Shown: positions 1 through 9,291, numbered from the stretch's first letter. The stretch: 64,000 nucleotides of DNA from Candidatus Formimonas warabiya (GCF_002777255.1 NZ_CP017634.1:6026903-6090902); one strand, 5' to 3'. The notes: a model not told the origin generated them from the letters alone. Numbers and translations: made by a program.

Positions 1-31
1 GGCAGTTAAAGTAGGAGATGTTTAGTCAGCT

Positions 32-2557
32 TCAATCTGAAATTACTTTTACCCACACAGGATCAGAGATCGCCATTTTACCTGCCGTGTTGGTGACCAC
101 AATGTTGTACCAGGTACTGGTGGCAGGGGTAAAGGTGAAGGAGAAGCTTTCCTTATTCATGCTGGCATCAGTAAATAATTTAGAGTCGGCTACTACTTTG
201 CCCGCAGTATAGATCTCCACCTTGGTAATCCCCTGGACATCCTGGGCGTCGAAAGTTAAGGTAAATTGTTTACCCTTATTGATGGTATAAGTTTGGCCCA
301 GTCCATCCGCCCAAAGAACGGGACCCATTGTCACATAGGCATGACCACTTCGAAGCGCATTCAAGTAGCTTTCCCTGTTGAGGTCTCCCGGGATATTAAC
401 GAAAGTCCGGCAGTTGCCGCTAAAAACTGCTGTTGTCATATCCGGTACCAGTACATCATGGGTGTCGCTACCGCCTGTCAAATAATATATCTTTGAGTCT
501 CCCGCGAGGCTGTCCGTCCAGAAATCCATAGCACTATTAAGGGCTTTTAAGTTCAGAGCCGTTGAAACACTCCCATTGATTTCAATAAAATCAAAATCAG
601 CATCATAACCCCCGGGAATAGCATTTGCCGCTTGTGCCGTAAACAACCCATAAGCAATCCACGGGTGATTGGCCACCATTAAAGCTTCGGAATCATGCAC
701 TTTTTTAACCATATCCGGGAAGTTCATATAAGGATCAATACTGAAGTTGTCGCTCTTCATATTGTCGTAAGTTAATTGGGCCACTGGCAGAATGTTGAAG
801 TGAGCCCAGCTGGGGGATACCTCCAGAGAAGGAGTATAAGCCACATCTCTGACTTCCGCATATCCCGCAATTTCTTTATTATTTCCAATCGAATCATGGT
901 CGCTGGTAAAGACCATATTTAAGTCACTGGCTAGCTGAGATTTAACAAGGTTTTCCGGTATCGTGCTTCCGTCCGACTTGTTGGAATGATGATGCAAATC
1001 AGCCGAATACCAGTTGTCCCTTGACGGATCAATTAATTTGTTAATTGTTACTGCCAGATCATTATTGGTTGCGGCATTGCCTTCGACAGTCACGGGGAGG
1101 GATTCAAAATATGCCCCGTTGCTTATTTGAATTTTATAATCGCCCTCTGCAACAGGAATTTTTGCCACCCCAATATTATGCAAATCCGAATAAAATACGG
1201 TTTGGGCCACATAGCGAACGGCGGGGTTCGTTACACCCAAAAGTTCAAGTCTGGCGTCAACCGGTTTACCTTTATTGTCTTTTACATGAACGGTAATTTC
1301 CCGGGTCTTAGTTAGCCCTATGGATCCAGTATTATATCCGCCTCCGGCCAAGGTTAGCCCAGTCTTGGCGCTGGGTGAATAAAGTTCCTTCAGGGCATAT
1401 ACCTGATAAGCATTCATATCATCGAGAGCCGGCAAGGAAAAGCTGAATGTTCCGTCATCTGCCCCGATGATCCAAGTAAAAGTCTTTTGCCCTTTTTCTA
1501 CGACGATAATGGGATTTTTTACCGGCTGATTAGTGGCGGTATCAACTACCGTACCGGCGACAGTCGCTTTTTTTGCCCCAGCTTCGTCCATTAATTGATT
1601 GAGCGTTCCTTCCAGACTGCCTTCATCATCTATTCTGAAAATTGCGCCAAACTGGTATTCATGACCAGGCTGGTAAACAGTAGGTTTTACGGTATCTTTG
1701 TATCCGGAGCTTCCCCACATGTCGTTAATCTCACAGCCTAAGTCAATCAGGCTCACATTGTAGTCATTATTATAGGTAGTTACGTACTTGTTATATGGAT
1801 CCCCTACGCTTTTGTCCGGAGCAAACATGTAGGCTCCCTTATTTCCTAAGGAATAACCTGTTTCTAAGCCGGGTTCGCTAAGGCTTCCGTCCGCTGATGT
1901 ATCATAGACGCTTCCATTTGTCAGGTTAGTCACAATGGTGTTGATCCGGACATAATTGTCCTCGTTCCCCAAAACGTAATAGGTAACTACATCCATAGGG
2001 GTCTTATTGGATTGACCATATTTTCTGGTGGATACGATTCCCTGCAGCCCGTCTTTGGTTCCATTTCCATCGAAGTCAATATTATCATCAACCGTGATAT
2101 CTCTTGGTTTGGAATTTGACGGGCTCCAACTATCCCAATTGTCCATCAGAAATTCCATATCCCAGATGGTATCTTTTCCTGCCTTTAGAGATCCGTCTTT
2201 TACTCTTTCCCAAAGGCTTTCATTGACGTTTTTTGGAGGTTGGGATGCGCTGTTGTCAATCATTAAGGAGGCATCCAGGATACTGCTGGGCGGATATCCC
2301 CAGGGGTTGGGTGTCCCCACGGAGACGGCGATAGCGATTTTTTTATTAAACATTACTAAATCCTGGTCATTTAGTGCTTCCCCGTTTTCGATAAAGGTTC
2401 CCTGAATGGGTACTCCGGCAGCCTTTAATTCTCCCACGGTTTTAATTACAACCTGGTCATTGGTGGCGGCAAAAGCTTGTACTAGAAAAGCAAAAGACAT
2501 ACATCCCATAACGAAACATAAAAATAGAACCTTGCGCACGAATCCTGTCTTCTTCAA
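32..2557 (-). CDS. Exported PHP-domain metallohydrolase (CehA/McbA-like)
   Basis: 841 aa. The N-terminus has a basic start, a hydrophobic stretch and an A-F-A-A end, a typical Sec signal peptide of about 31 residues. The middle (about 340-500) looks like beta-sandwich carboxypeptidase-regulatory/CnaB repeats. The C-terminal third, from about residue 515, is a PHP domain: YSADLHHHSNKSDG, then TSDHDS, a VANHPW motif and GSDTHD, all metal-binding His/Asp signatures. The family hydrolyses phosphoester or carbamate-type bonds with bound metals; the substrate here is unknown. It probably acts outside the membrane. It ends at the window edge with TGA and is followed upstream by a long AT-rich gap, so it seems to be transcribed alone. 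Fold is secure, substrate is not. Confidence 0.85.
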   Translation of the reverse strand: MKKTGFVRKVLFLCFVMGCMSFAFLVQAFAATNDQVVIKTVGELKAAGVPIQGTFIENGEALNDQDLVMFNKKIAIAVSVGTPNPWGYPPSSILDASLMIDNSASQPPKNVNESLWERVKDGSLKAGKDTIWDMEFLMDNWDSWSPSNSKPRDITVDDNIDFDGNGTKDGLQGIVSTRKYGQSNKTPMDVVTYYVLGNEDNYVRINTIVTNLTNGSVYDTSADGSLSEPGLETGYSLGNKGAYMFAPDKSVGDPYNKYVTTYNNDYNVSLIDLGCEINDMWGSSGYKDTVKPTVYQPGHEYQFGAIFRIDDEGSLEGTLNQLMDEAGAKKATVAGTVVDTATNQPVKNPIIVVEKGQKTFTWIIGADDGTFSFSLPALDDMNAYQVYALKELYSPSAKTGLTLAGGGYNTGSIGLTKTREITVHVKDNKGKPVDARLELLGVTNPAVRYVAQTVFYSDLHNIGVAKIPVAEGDYKIQISNGAYFESLPVTVEGNAATNNDLAVTINKLIDPSRDNWYSADLHHHSNKSDGSTIPENLVKSQLASDLNMVFTSDHDSIGNNKEIAGYAEVRDVAYTPSLEVSPSWAHFNILPVAQLTYDNMKSDNFSIDPYMNFPDMVKKVHDSEALMVANHPWIAYGLFTAQAANAIPGGYDADFDFIEINGSVSTALNLKALNSAMDFWTDSLAGDSKIYYLTGGSDTHDVLVPDMTTAVFSGNCRTFVNIPGDLNRESYLNALRSGHAYVTMGPVLWADGLGQTYTINKGKQFTLTFDAQDVQGITKVEIYTAGKVVADSKLFTDASMNKESFSFTFTPATSTWYNIVVTNTAGKMAISDPVWVKVISD

Positions 2558-3033
2558 ATTACTACCCCTCCCATAAATAGATTTTTCAACACGGACAAAT
2601 AAGATTAAATGATAATCCCCCCTTAAAAGATATTTTTTTGGTACGGTTTCCAGACACTTTTGCTGAATAAGAGATGTTGTTTTTTAAAATCGGAACAATA
2701 GGGATAAGACTGTTAAATTTATGATTGCTTTCTAACAAAAATTACAGGGAAGTTTTCGAGGAAGAATATGGAGATGGAGTAATGTGAAGAAAGTTTGAAA
2801 TAACTAGAATATCCACAGATGGAATTTTATTCTTTAACTATAGCAATAAATCTTTTTTTAATTAATGTGTAAAATTAACTTTTTTTATCAAGAATTAACC
2901 AATAAAATTTAAGCATAATCTCAGTTGCACTTTAGATTTTTGCACGATATAGGGGAGTGATCTTTGTATGAGCTTTAACATACATAAAAGGGGACATTAA
3001 TCGTAGTAAGTATTAAGGGAGAACAATTATCCA
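2558..3033. other. AT-rich intergenic region
   Basis: About 475 bases between the divergent PHP and GNAT genes. It should hold both promoters, but I could not fix a convincing -35/-10 pair. A ten-codon reading frame at about 2968-3000 (ATG, M-S-F-N-I-H-K-R-G-H, TAA) sits just before the GNAT gene behind a GGGGAG; it may be a leader peptide or chance. I see nothing else. Confidence 0.4.
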
Positions 3034-3450
3034 ATGGAGGATGAATTCAGAATGATTGCATATAAAGAAACAAAAGATTTTACAGCAGCAGAACTGCAAG
3101 AGTTATTTTTGTCTGTGAGCTGGTTATCCGGCAATTATCCAAAGAGATTGGAAAAAGCAATTAACAATTCCGACACAGTGATTTCTGCTTGGGATGGCGA
3201 GCAGTTAGCAGGATTGGTAAATGCTTTAGATGATGGAGAAATGACAGCGTATGCACACTACCTTCTTATTAATCCGAAGTATCATGGAATGGGGATTGGC
3301 AGAGAACTTGTAGGCAGATTAAAGAAAAAATATCAGGGATACCTGTATTTGATTCTGATTCCGGAAGATAAGAAAAATGTGGCATTTTATGAACAATACG
3401 GGTTTGAAGTGATTGAAGGCGGGACACCGATGCAAATAAAAACACTTTAG
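3034..3450 (+). CDS. GNAT-family N-acetyltransferase
   Basis: 138 aa with the GNAT fold order: N-terminal strand and helix, LLINPKYHGMGIGRELV (acetyl-CoA pyrophosphate loop, here H-G-M-G-I-G) at about residues 80-95, and a C-terminal FYEQYGFEVIEGG motif. Such proteins transfer an acetyl group from acetyl-CoA to an amine of a small molecule or protein; the substrate cannot be read from sequence. The start is uncertain: ATG 3034 has GGGAG 14 bases upstream, ATG 3052 (M-I-A-Y-K) has GGAGG 11 bases upstream and gives the more usual N-terminus. It lies alone upstream of the ABC-F leader. Confidence 0.85.
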   Translation: MEDEFRMIAYKETKDFTAAELQELFLSVSWLSGNYPKRLEKAINNSDTVISAWDGEQLAGLVNALDDGEMTAYAHYLLINPKYHGMGIGRELVGRLKKKYQGYLYLILIPEDKKNVAFYEQYGFEVIEGGTPMQIKTL

Positions 3451-3551
3451 TCGTCTTTTCTTTTTCCTGCTGATGTAGTAAAATAATAAAAAAAGATGGG
3501 AGTTGAAAAGATGCGTAATTTTTCTTGCTAAAAATAAAAAAAGCATTATGA

Positions 3552-3732
3552 AAATACGGTAACGGTCCGGTTGCCGCTGGTTTTCTTATGCTTCATGCAA
3601 GAAAGTTACTATTTCTTTTCACTCGAATAATACAATCCTCGCCATCCCTGTCAGGGACGGGTTTTGCTGTGTATTTGCGAGCTGCAAGAATGTGCTTTCT
3701 TGCAGCTTATTATTTTTACACAGGAGGACAAA
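3552..3732 (+). promoter_or_regulatory. Leader with short ORF and attenuator-like terminator before the ABC-F gene
   Basis: The stretch between the GNAT and ABC-F genes carries a hairpin (arms 3680-3690 and 3697-3707, 11 perfect pairs) followed by a T-rich run 3708-3718, an intrinsic terminator placed 14 bases before the start region of the resistance gene. Upstream is a short ORF, 3595-3630 (M-Q-E-S-Y-Y-F-F-S-L-E). Its first bases (TGCAAGAAAG, 3596-3605) repeat the 5' arm of the terminator, so they could pair with the 3' arm instead. This layout matches the antibiotic-sensing attenuators known for ABC-F genes such as lmo0919 and vmlR. The mechanism here is inferred. Confidence 0.6.
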
Positions 3733-5217
3733 ATGATGTCGCTCGTCAATGTTACAAATCTAACCTTTTCCTATGAGGGGACTTACGATAATATCTTTGA
3801 GAATGTATCCTTTCAAATTGACACCGACTGGAAATTGGGATTTACAGGAAGAAACGGCAGAGGGAAGACGACCTTCCTTCATCTGTTGCTTGGCAAATAC
3901 CAATACAGCGGCAACATTTCCGCCGGTATCAGCTTCGAATATTTTCCCTTCGAAGTACAAAACAAGAAAGACAATACCATCCACGTAATCGACAGCATCT
4001 GCGGGGATTATCTTCATTGGCAACTGATGCGAGAGTTGAATCTCCTTGATATTGCCGAAGAAGTTTTGTATCGGCCCTTTGATACACTCAGCAACGGGGA
4101 ACAAACGAAAGTGCTGCTGGCAGCCTTGTTTTTAAAAGAAAACAGTTTTTTGCTGATCGATGAGCCAACCAACCACCTGGATATGAACGCAAGAAAGCTG
4201 GTCAGCGATTATTTAAAGTCGAAGCAGGGTTTTATTTTGGTCTCCCATGACAGGACTTTCCTGGACAATTGTATTGACCACATCCTTTCCATCAACAAAA
4301 TGAATATCGAAATTCAAAAGGGCAATTTTTCTTCCTGGTGGCGGAATAAAGAAATGCAAGATAATTTTGAGCTTGCGGAAAACAGGATGCTGCAAAAGGA
4401 TATCAAGCATTTGACACAGGCGGCAAGACAGGCTTCCGACTGGTCGGATAAAACGGAAAAAACGAAAATTGGAGGCAAGCAATCGTCCGGAGTCAAGGGC
4501 GACAAGGGTTATATCGGTCATAAAGCCGCGAAAATGATGACGCGGGCAAAAGCCATCGAAGCGAGACAGCACACGGCAATTGAAAAAAAATCACAGCTGC
4601 TTAAAAATATCGAAAGGGTGGACGACTTAAAAATATCTCCCCTTCCGTATCACACCGAAAGACTGGCAGAACTTGAAAACATCTCCATCTCCTATGGCAA
4701 CAAGGCCGTTTGCACCGGCGTAAACCTGACCATTGAACGGGGAGACCGGATTGCCCTTTGCGGTAAAAACGGTTCGGGGAAATCAAGCGTCCTGAAACTA
4801 ATTTGCGGAGAGCAAATAACCTATGCAGGTTCTTTCAGAAAAGGCAGCCAGCTGAAAATATCCTATGTTGCACAGGATACAGGTTTTCTGCGCGGAAAAT
4901 TAACTGAATATGCCTATGCCATGGGGATCGATGAAAGTCTTTTCAAGGCGATACTTCGAAAGCTGGACTTTTCCAGACTTCAATTTGAAAAAGATCTATC
5001 GGATTTCAGCAGAGGTCAACAGAAAAAAGTGCTTATTGCCAAAAGTTTATGCGAACAAGCAAATCTCTTTATTTGGGATGAGCCGCTGAACTATATTGAT
5101 GTACTTTCCCGTATCCAGATCGAAGAACTGCTGTTCAAATACCAGCCGACTATTTTATTTGTTGAGCATGACAGAACATTCAGCCAGAATATTGCCACCA
5201 AGTTGGTAAACATCTGA
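3733..5217 (+). CDS. lsa: ABC-F ribosomal protection protein, Lsa-like
   Basis: 494 aa with two ATP-binding cassettes and no membrane segments. Walker A GRNGRGKTT at about 39-47, signature LSNGE at about 119, Walker B LLIDEPTNHLD at about 140; then a basic inter-domain linker (about 190-300, the antibiotic-resistance arm), second Walker A GKNGSGKSS at about 344, FSRGQ at about 425 and IWDEPLNYID at about 446. The start MMSLVNVTNLTFSYEGTYDN is typical of Lsa proteins, which bind the ribosomal E site and dislodge lincosamides, streptogramins A and pleuromutilins. AGGAGG sits 6 bases before ATG 3733. An attenuator-like leader precedes it. The resistance spectrum is inferred from the family. Confidence 0.88.
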   Translation: MMSLVNVTNLTFSYEGTYDNIFENVSFQIDTDWKLGFTGRNGRGKTTFLHLLLGKYQYSGNISAGISFEYFPFEVQNKKDNTIHVIDSICGDYLHWQLMRELNLLDIAEEVLYRPFDTLSNGEQTKVLLAALFLKENSFLLIDEPTNHLDMNARKLVSDYLKSKQGFILVSHDRTFLDNCIDHILSINKMNIEIQKGNFSSWWRNKEMQDNFELAENRMLQKDIKHLTQAARQASDWSDKTEKTKIGGKQSSGVKGDKGYIGHKAAKMMTRAKAIEARQHTAIEKKSQLLKNIERVDDLKISPLPYHTERLAELENISISYGNKAVCTGVNLTIERGDRIALCGKNGSGKSSVLKLICGEQITYAGSFRKGSQLKISYVAQDTGFLRGKLTEYAYAMGIDESLFKAILRKLDFSRLQFEKDLSDFSRGQQKKVLIAKSLCEQANLFIWDEPLNYIDVLSRIQIEELLFKYQPTILFVEHDRTFSQNIATKLVNI

Positions 5218-5305
5218 TTGCTGTTTTTGAAAATAGGCTTAGTTTAGACCGGTGATAAGATTTTAATTTATCGGTTAATCAGCTTCCCGGTGTTTTTCAG
5301 AAGAA

Positions 5306-5335
5306 AGCCAGCAGCCCTGAAGCTGCCGGCTTTTT
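5306..5335 (+). terminator. Intrinsic terminator of the ABC-F gene
   Basis: Ten-position stem with one mismatch (5306-5315 with 5322-5331), loop CCTGAA, followed by a T run. The group II intron begins only 8 bases downstream. Confidence 0.75.
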
Positions 5336-5342
5336 CGTGCAT

Positions 5343-7246
5343 GTGCGCCACGCATGACGCGTAACTAGGCGGTGAAAGTCCGCTATGGGGGCTGGCAGTT
5401 GCCAACCATTAGCCAATGGCAAGGGTGTCCTTCGCGAGGAGGAATCTGAAGGAAGCCTACGGCAAAGTTCCGACCCGAGGAACACGAATCGTATCAGGCA
5501 TCCGAAGTGGGATGAGTCTGCATGACAAGACAAATCCAATAAACTGCACGGACACGGGGATGTAAATACGGCGGGTACATGGGATGAAAGTTACGTGTCT
5601 TACCGTGGGAGGTCTCACGGACGCATGGAACGAGTTAGCGAAATGCGGTTGAAACAAGATTTACCGTGAGAAGTCAGCAGATACCATAGTAGTAACGCAG
5701 TCGACGGCGTTATGAAGGGTTGAACCTAAGGAGGTGTTAGTCAATGAATGTTACCAAGGTCGGGATAAAAGAAAGCAGAATACCTTGCTGTGGCAAGGGC
5801 TGCTCGCAAAGAGATAGTGCGGAACACGAAGGGTATGCGGGAGCGCTCACCGACAGGAGGATAACTGAAAACAACAACACCAATGCCGACAGTGAAGAGA
5901 ACGGACTTTTAGAGAGAATTTTAAACCGAGACAACCTCAACAAAGCATACAAGCAGGTTAAGAGAAACAAAGGCGCACACGGAGTCGATGGGATGGAAGT
6001 GGAGCATATTTCGCAATATCTCAAAGACAATGGAGAGGAACTCGTAAAGTTGGTTCTGGACGGAAAATATCGTCCTAATCCAGTCCGAAGAGTAGAAATA
6101 CCCAAGGACAAGGGAAAAATGCGGACGTTGGGGATACCAACAGCAGTAGACAGAGTGCTGCAGCAGGCAATCGCACAAGTACTGTTACCCATCTTCGAAC
6201 CCCAATTTGCAGAAACTAGCTACGGCTTCAGGCCGAAGAGAAGTGCTCATGACGCGCTGAGGAAGTGTAAGGAATACGCGAACGAAGGGTATACCTACGT
6301 TGTAGAGATGGACCTAGAGAAGTTTTTCGATACGGTAAACCAATCGAAAATGATTGAGATACTGTCAAGGACAATCAGAGATGGTAGAGTCATATCCCTA
6401 ATACATAAGTATCTCACGGCAGGAGCAGTAAACAGAGGGAGATTCGAGGAGACAGAACTTGGTCTCGTTCAGGGCGGAAACGTCAGTCCCTTATGTAGTA
6501 ACATCATGCTGAATGGACTTGACCATGAACTGGAACGTAGAGGAATCAGATTTGTCAGATATGCGGATGATGTGCAACTCTTTGCAAAGACGAAAAGGTC
6601 AGCGCAAAGGATGCTGGAGCACATCCTACCTTTCATTGAGGACAAACTGCTTCTAAGGGTGAACAGAGAGAAAACGGTGGTTGCCTATATCGGCAAAGTT
6701 AAATTCCTAGGATACGGATTCTATCCATCAAAAGATGGAATCAAACTTCGTGTCCATGCTAAGAGCATCAGTAAGATGAAAGCAAAAGTAAAAGAGATCA
6801 CGTCTAGAAGTAACGGACTCGGATACGAACTACTGAAACTTAAATTAAAACAATTCATAACGGGGTGGGTAAATTATTTCAAACTCGCGGATATGAAGAA
6901 GATGCTTGGGGCAACCGATAAATGGCTGAGAAGGAGAATTCGCATGTATATCTGGAAACAGTGGAAGAAAATCCGCACCAGATATGCAATGCTGAAGAAA
7001 CTCGGACTCAACCATGACAATGCCATTAAGTTTGCGTGCACAAGAAAAGGCTACTGGCGGATCGCCAATAGCCACATTCTAAATGTCACCGTAACCGATG
7101 CCCGCCTCAGACAGGCAGGTTACGTATTTTTCTCGGATTACTTAAAATCTGTCCAGGTGTAAACTTGGGAACCGCCACTTGCGGAACCGCTTGAGTGGTG
7201 GTGTGAGAGGTCGGCTACTCAAATAATGGGTAGCCTCCTACTCGAT
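5343..7246 (+). mobile_element. Group II intron with its own reverse transcriptase
   Basis: The 5' end is the conserved GTGCGCC at 5343. About 400 bases of structured non-coding RNA follow (many short complementary runs such as GGCGGTGAAAGTCCGC), then the reverse transcriptase gene 5744-7162, then a domain V-like hairpin at about 7170-7200 (CCGCCACT/AGTGGTGG with inner GCGG/CCGC) and a domain VI-like hairpin (GGCTAC/GTAGCC) near 7213-7235. The 3' end is about 7246 but is not fixed to the base. The insertion lies directly downstream of a transcription terminator and interrupts no gene, a site choice known for class C introns. Class assignment is tentative. Confidence 0.85.
5744..7162 (+). CDS. 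ltrA: Group II intron reverse transcriptase/maturase
   Basis: 472 aa. Reverse transcriptase motifs in order: RTLGIPTAVDRVLQQAI, SYGFRPKRSAHDAL, YVVEMDLEKFFDTV, GNVSPLCSNIMLN, and the catalytic RYADDVQLFA at about residue 272; then the maturase (X) domain with KFLGYGF and GWVNYFKLADMKK. No HNH endonuclease follows, so it is of the endonuclease-lacking type. The LVQGGNVSPLCSN segment differs from the usual TPQGGPLSPLLSN. It splices its host intron and copies it into DNA. ATG 5744 follows AAGGAGGTG. Full length, so the intron may be active. Confidence 0.93.
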   Translation: MNVTKVGIKESRIPCCGKGCSQRDSAEHEGYAGALTDRRITENNNTNADSEENGLLERILNRDNLNKAYKQVKRNKGAHGVDGMEVEHISQYLKDNGEELVKLVLDGKYRPNPVRRVEIPKDKGKMRTLGIPTAVDRVLQQAIAQVLLPIFEPQFAETSYGFRPKRSAHDALRKCKEYANEGYTYVVEMDLEKFFDTVNQSKMIEILSRTIRDGRVISLIHKYLTAGAVNRGRFEETELGLVQGGNVSPLCSNIMLNGLDHELERRGIRFVRYADDVQLFAKTKRSAQRMLEHILPFIEDKLLLRVNREKTVVAYIGKVKFLGYGFYPSKDGIKLRVHAKSISKMKAKVKEITSRSNGLGYELLKLKLKQFITGWVNYFKLADMKKMLGATDKWLRRRIRMYIWKQWKKIRTRYAMLKKLGLNHDNAIKFACTRKGYWRIANSHILNVTVTDARLRQAGYVFFSDYLKSVQV

Positions 7247-7279
7247 TCGGTATACGGCATATGGGGACCGTTCCGGTGC

Positions 7280-7960
7280 TTATTCATGTAACAGATAAGG
7301 TTTTCTATAAAGATCCTTTTTCTTCAGACCGTTTTTGCGGGCGGCCGAAAACCATCCTCTGTTGCCCATGAAAAAGTAAAGGCGCTTGGGAAAATTCATA
7401 CGAATATAGATCTCATCCGTGCCTGCCTTATCCTTGTTTTGCAGGTCTTTGGCAATTGCCGAAAAGGCATTGTCCAGTTTGCCCAGAGTCTTTTTCATAA
7501 AAGGAGCGTCCTTGGCTCCAAGTATCATGCCGCCGCCCCCGATAAGCACACCGAAACGAAAATCGGCGTTAATATGACGGCAAAAGCTCCGGATTACTCT
7601 AACCGCCTCCCGGTTGATCTCCGGCTCAGGAAAACCGCAGTTGACAATGGCATATACCTTGGCAGGGCTATTTACCTTTCCTTTTTCCGTAAAAAATTGA
7701 TAGTAGTCTTCCAAAAAACGCATCAGGATGCCGGGCAGGCAAAAAACATAAAGCGGGAAGGCAATGATTACGGCATCGGCCTGGGAGAGGGCCTCAAAAT
7801 CATCCAGGGTTTTACGCTTGGATATGCTTTGCCGGACGTCGATGAATGTTTTATGGGCGTCTTCTGTCTCCATATGCCGCTTGGCCATCTGAATCAAAAA
7901 TTCTGAGACGGATTTTTCATTAATTTTGGGGCTGCCGCTGATGAAAACGATATTTTTCAT
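7280..7960 (-). CDS. Flavodoxin-fold NAD(P)H-dependent oxidoreductase-like protein
   Basis: 226 aa. Starts M-K-N-I-V-F-I-S-G-S-P-K, the phosphate-binding SGSPK loop of NADPH-dependent FMN reductases, followed by AVIIAFPLYVFCLPGILMRFLEDYY, the FMN-binding second loop. The C-terminal part is more variable and basic. It overlaps the end of the next flavodoxin-fold gene by 4 bases, so both are co-transcribed from the operator-covered promoter at 8551-8579. Role is inferred: electron transfer or quinone/xenobiotic reduction under TetR control. Confidence 0.8.
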   Translation of the reverse strand: MKNIVFISGSPKINEKSVSEFLIQMAKRHMETEDAHKTFIDVRQSISKRKTLDDFEALSQADAVIIAFPLYVFCLPGILMRFLEDYYQFFTEKGKVNSPAKVYAIVNCGFPEPEINREAVRVIRSFCRHINADFRFGVLIGGGGMILGAKDAPFMKKTLGKLDNAFSAIAKDLQNKDKAGTDEIYIRMNFPKRLYFFMGNRGWFSAARKNGLKKKDLYRKPYLLHE

Positions 7961-8517
7961 AATTGCCCACCTACCATTCCGGGGTTTATTCTTTTTAATC
8001 TCTCGTTGATCTGCTGATCATCGCCCTGATAAATAAGAACCTCTACATTTCTGCGATGTTTTTTGATAATATCGATGAAAAGCTGTTTATCCTCTTCTGC
8101 AAGTTCATTGCCATAACCGATGACAAATTGCCCGGGATATCTGTCGTATCTGGGCGGGTGTATCGTGGAACCGTCGGGCCTGGTTTCAAAGAAGGGCAGC
8201 ATATTAGGAATCCATCTGTCCAAGGAATTTTTTATATTTGCGCTGAACTGTCCGAAGATGATGGGGCTGAGATAAATGACCACAGTGCTGTTGATAAAAT
8301 TGCGGTTAATTTGGGTCATCCTGTCATTGATAACACATTCTCCGGGCTTTTTGACCCAGCAGCCAAAACAGCCCATGCAAAAGGTAAGGTCTTCCTTTCC
8401 CACTTCAATAAGCTCTGCTTCAAAGCCCTTTTCTTTCAGAAATGAGCAAATCAAATCTTTCAGACGGCGGTAGGTTTCGGTTTGATAATCCTTATCCGAA
8501 ATTAATAAGGCATTCAT
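7957..8517 (-). CDS. NAD(P)H-dependent FMN reductase-like iron-sulfur flavoprotein
   Basis: 186 aa from ATG 8517, chosen because GAGAGGTGAAAAC lies right before it; the longer frame to 8565 would start inside the operator. Flavodoxin-like fold with TFCMGCFGCWVKKPGECVINDRM at about residues 47-70, the Cys-containing segment common in small iron-sulfur/FMN reductases, and VVIYLSPIIFGQFSANIKNSLDR as the FMN loop. First gene of a two-gene operon facing tetR. Likely reduces quinones, nitro compounds or metals; the actual substrate is unknown. Confidence 0.8.
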   Translation of the reverse strand: MNALLISDKDYQTETYRRLKDLICSFLKEKGFEAELIEVGKEDLTFCMGCFGCWVKKPGECVINDRMTQINRNFINSTVVIYLSPIIFGQFSANIKNSLDRWIPNMLPFFETRPDGSTIHPPRYDRYPGQFVIGYGNELAEEDKQLFIDIIKKHRRNVEVLIYQGDDQQINERLKRINPGMVGGQL

Positions 8518-8530
8518 GTTTTCACCTCTC

Positions 8531-8595
8531 ATGTTTACATTGTCAACATGATTATAATCCACCATGTTTACACTGTCAACATAGTGTGCTATAAT
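8531..8595. promoter_or_regulatory. Divergent promoters overlapped by two TetR-type operators
   Basis: Two copies of ATGTTTACANTGTCAACAT (8531-8549 and 8564-8582), near-perfect palindromes with centres 33 bp (three helical turns) apart. Minus strand: TTGACA (8579-8574), 17 bp, TATAAT (8556-8551), consensus promoter of the flavodoxin operon. Plus strand: TTTACA (8567-8572), 17 bp, TATAAT (8590-8595), promoter of tetR. Repression of both by the TetR protein is a strong inference. Confidence 0.8.
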
Positions 8596-8646
8596 TATTT
8601 TTATAAAAAAGTCAAATTAGGATCAGACAATTACCTCTGAGAAAGG

Positions 8647-9291
8647 ATGAACATCCGGTTGACACAAAAGAATAGTTACCATCACGATGATCTGAAATCC
8701 GAATTAATTGCCAAGGGCTTGAAGCTTTTGGATGAAGAAGGATATGAAGGCTTCTCCCTCCGCAAGGTGGCGAAAGCTTGTCATGTGAGCCATACGGCTC
8801 CCTACAGGCATTATAAGAATAAGGACGACCTGATCATGGCCATTGCCTTTGAAACCATGGATAAGTTTAACCGAAGCCTGCAGGAAGCTGTTGATCAATA
8901 TCCCGATGACCCGAAAAGCCAGCTAAAGGAAATGGGGTGCGCCTATATCAAGTTTTTTGCGGAAAACCCGGAATATTTCCGGTTGATCTTTTTAAGTGAC
9001 ATCAATAAAAAAATCAATCATTACCAGGCCAATCCTGATCAGGGGCATTATTTTACGGATCAGTACAGCAGCGGGCACCCCTTTGGCACGCTCTATCGAG
9101 CGGTTGAGCGCTACTTAGGAGAAAGGCAAAGCGCAGGAAATTGTACGATGGATCAAGATGCGCTGACACTGTATTGCTGGGGACTGGTGCACGGCATTTC
9201 CATCCTCATTGCCAGAAAGGAATTTTCGTATCAGGGCGATTATTTGGCCCTTACCCGAAGAATACTTTGGAACCACGAATTTTTAGACTGA
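8647..9291 (+). CDS. TetR/AcrR-family repressor
   Basis: 214 aa. N-terminal helix-turn-helix: LIAKGLKLLDEEGYEGFSLRKVAKACHVSHTAPYRHYKNKDDLIMAIAFE (about 18-68), the TetR DNA-binding domain. The C-terminal helical part (FAENPEYFRLIF, ALTLYCWGLVHGISIL) resembles the TetR C-terminal domain of WHG type that binds a small ligand and forms the dimer. It diverges from the two flavodoxin-fold genes; two matching palindromes lie between them, so it very likely represses both that operon and itself. The inducer is unknown. Confidence 0.9.
   Translation: MNIRLTQKNSYHHDDLKSELIAKGLKLLDEEGYEGFSLRKVAKACHVSHTAPYRHYKNKDDLIMAIAFETMDKFNRSLQEAVDQYPDDPKSQLKEMGCAYIKFFAENPEYFRLIFLSDINKKINHYQANPDQGHYFTDQYSSGHPFGTLYRAVERYLGERQSAGNCTMDQDALTLYCWGLVHGISILIARKEFSYQGDYLALTRRILWNHEFLD

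Noticed and set aside
3588..3776. 62-codon ORF in the ABC-F leader
   Set aside because: It runs through the attenuator hairpin into the resistance gene in another frame; the 11-codon ORF and hairpin are the better explanation.
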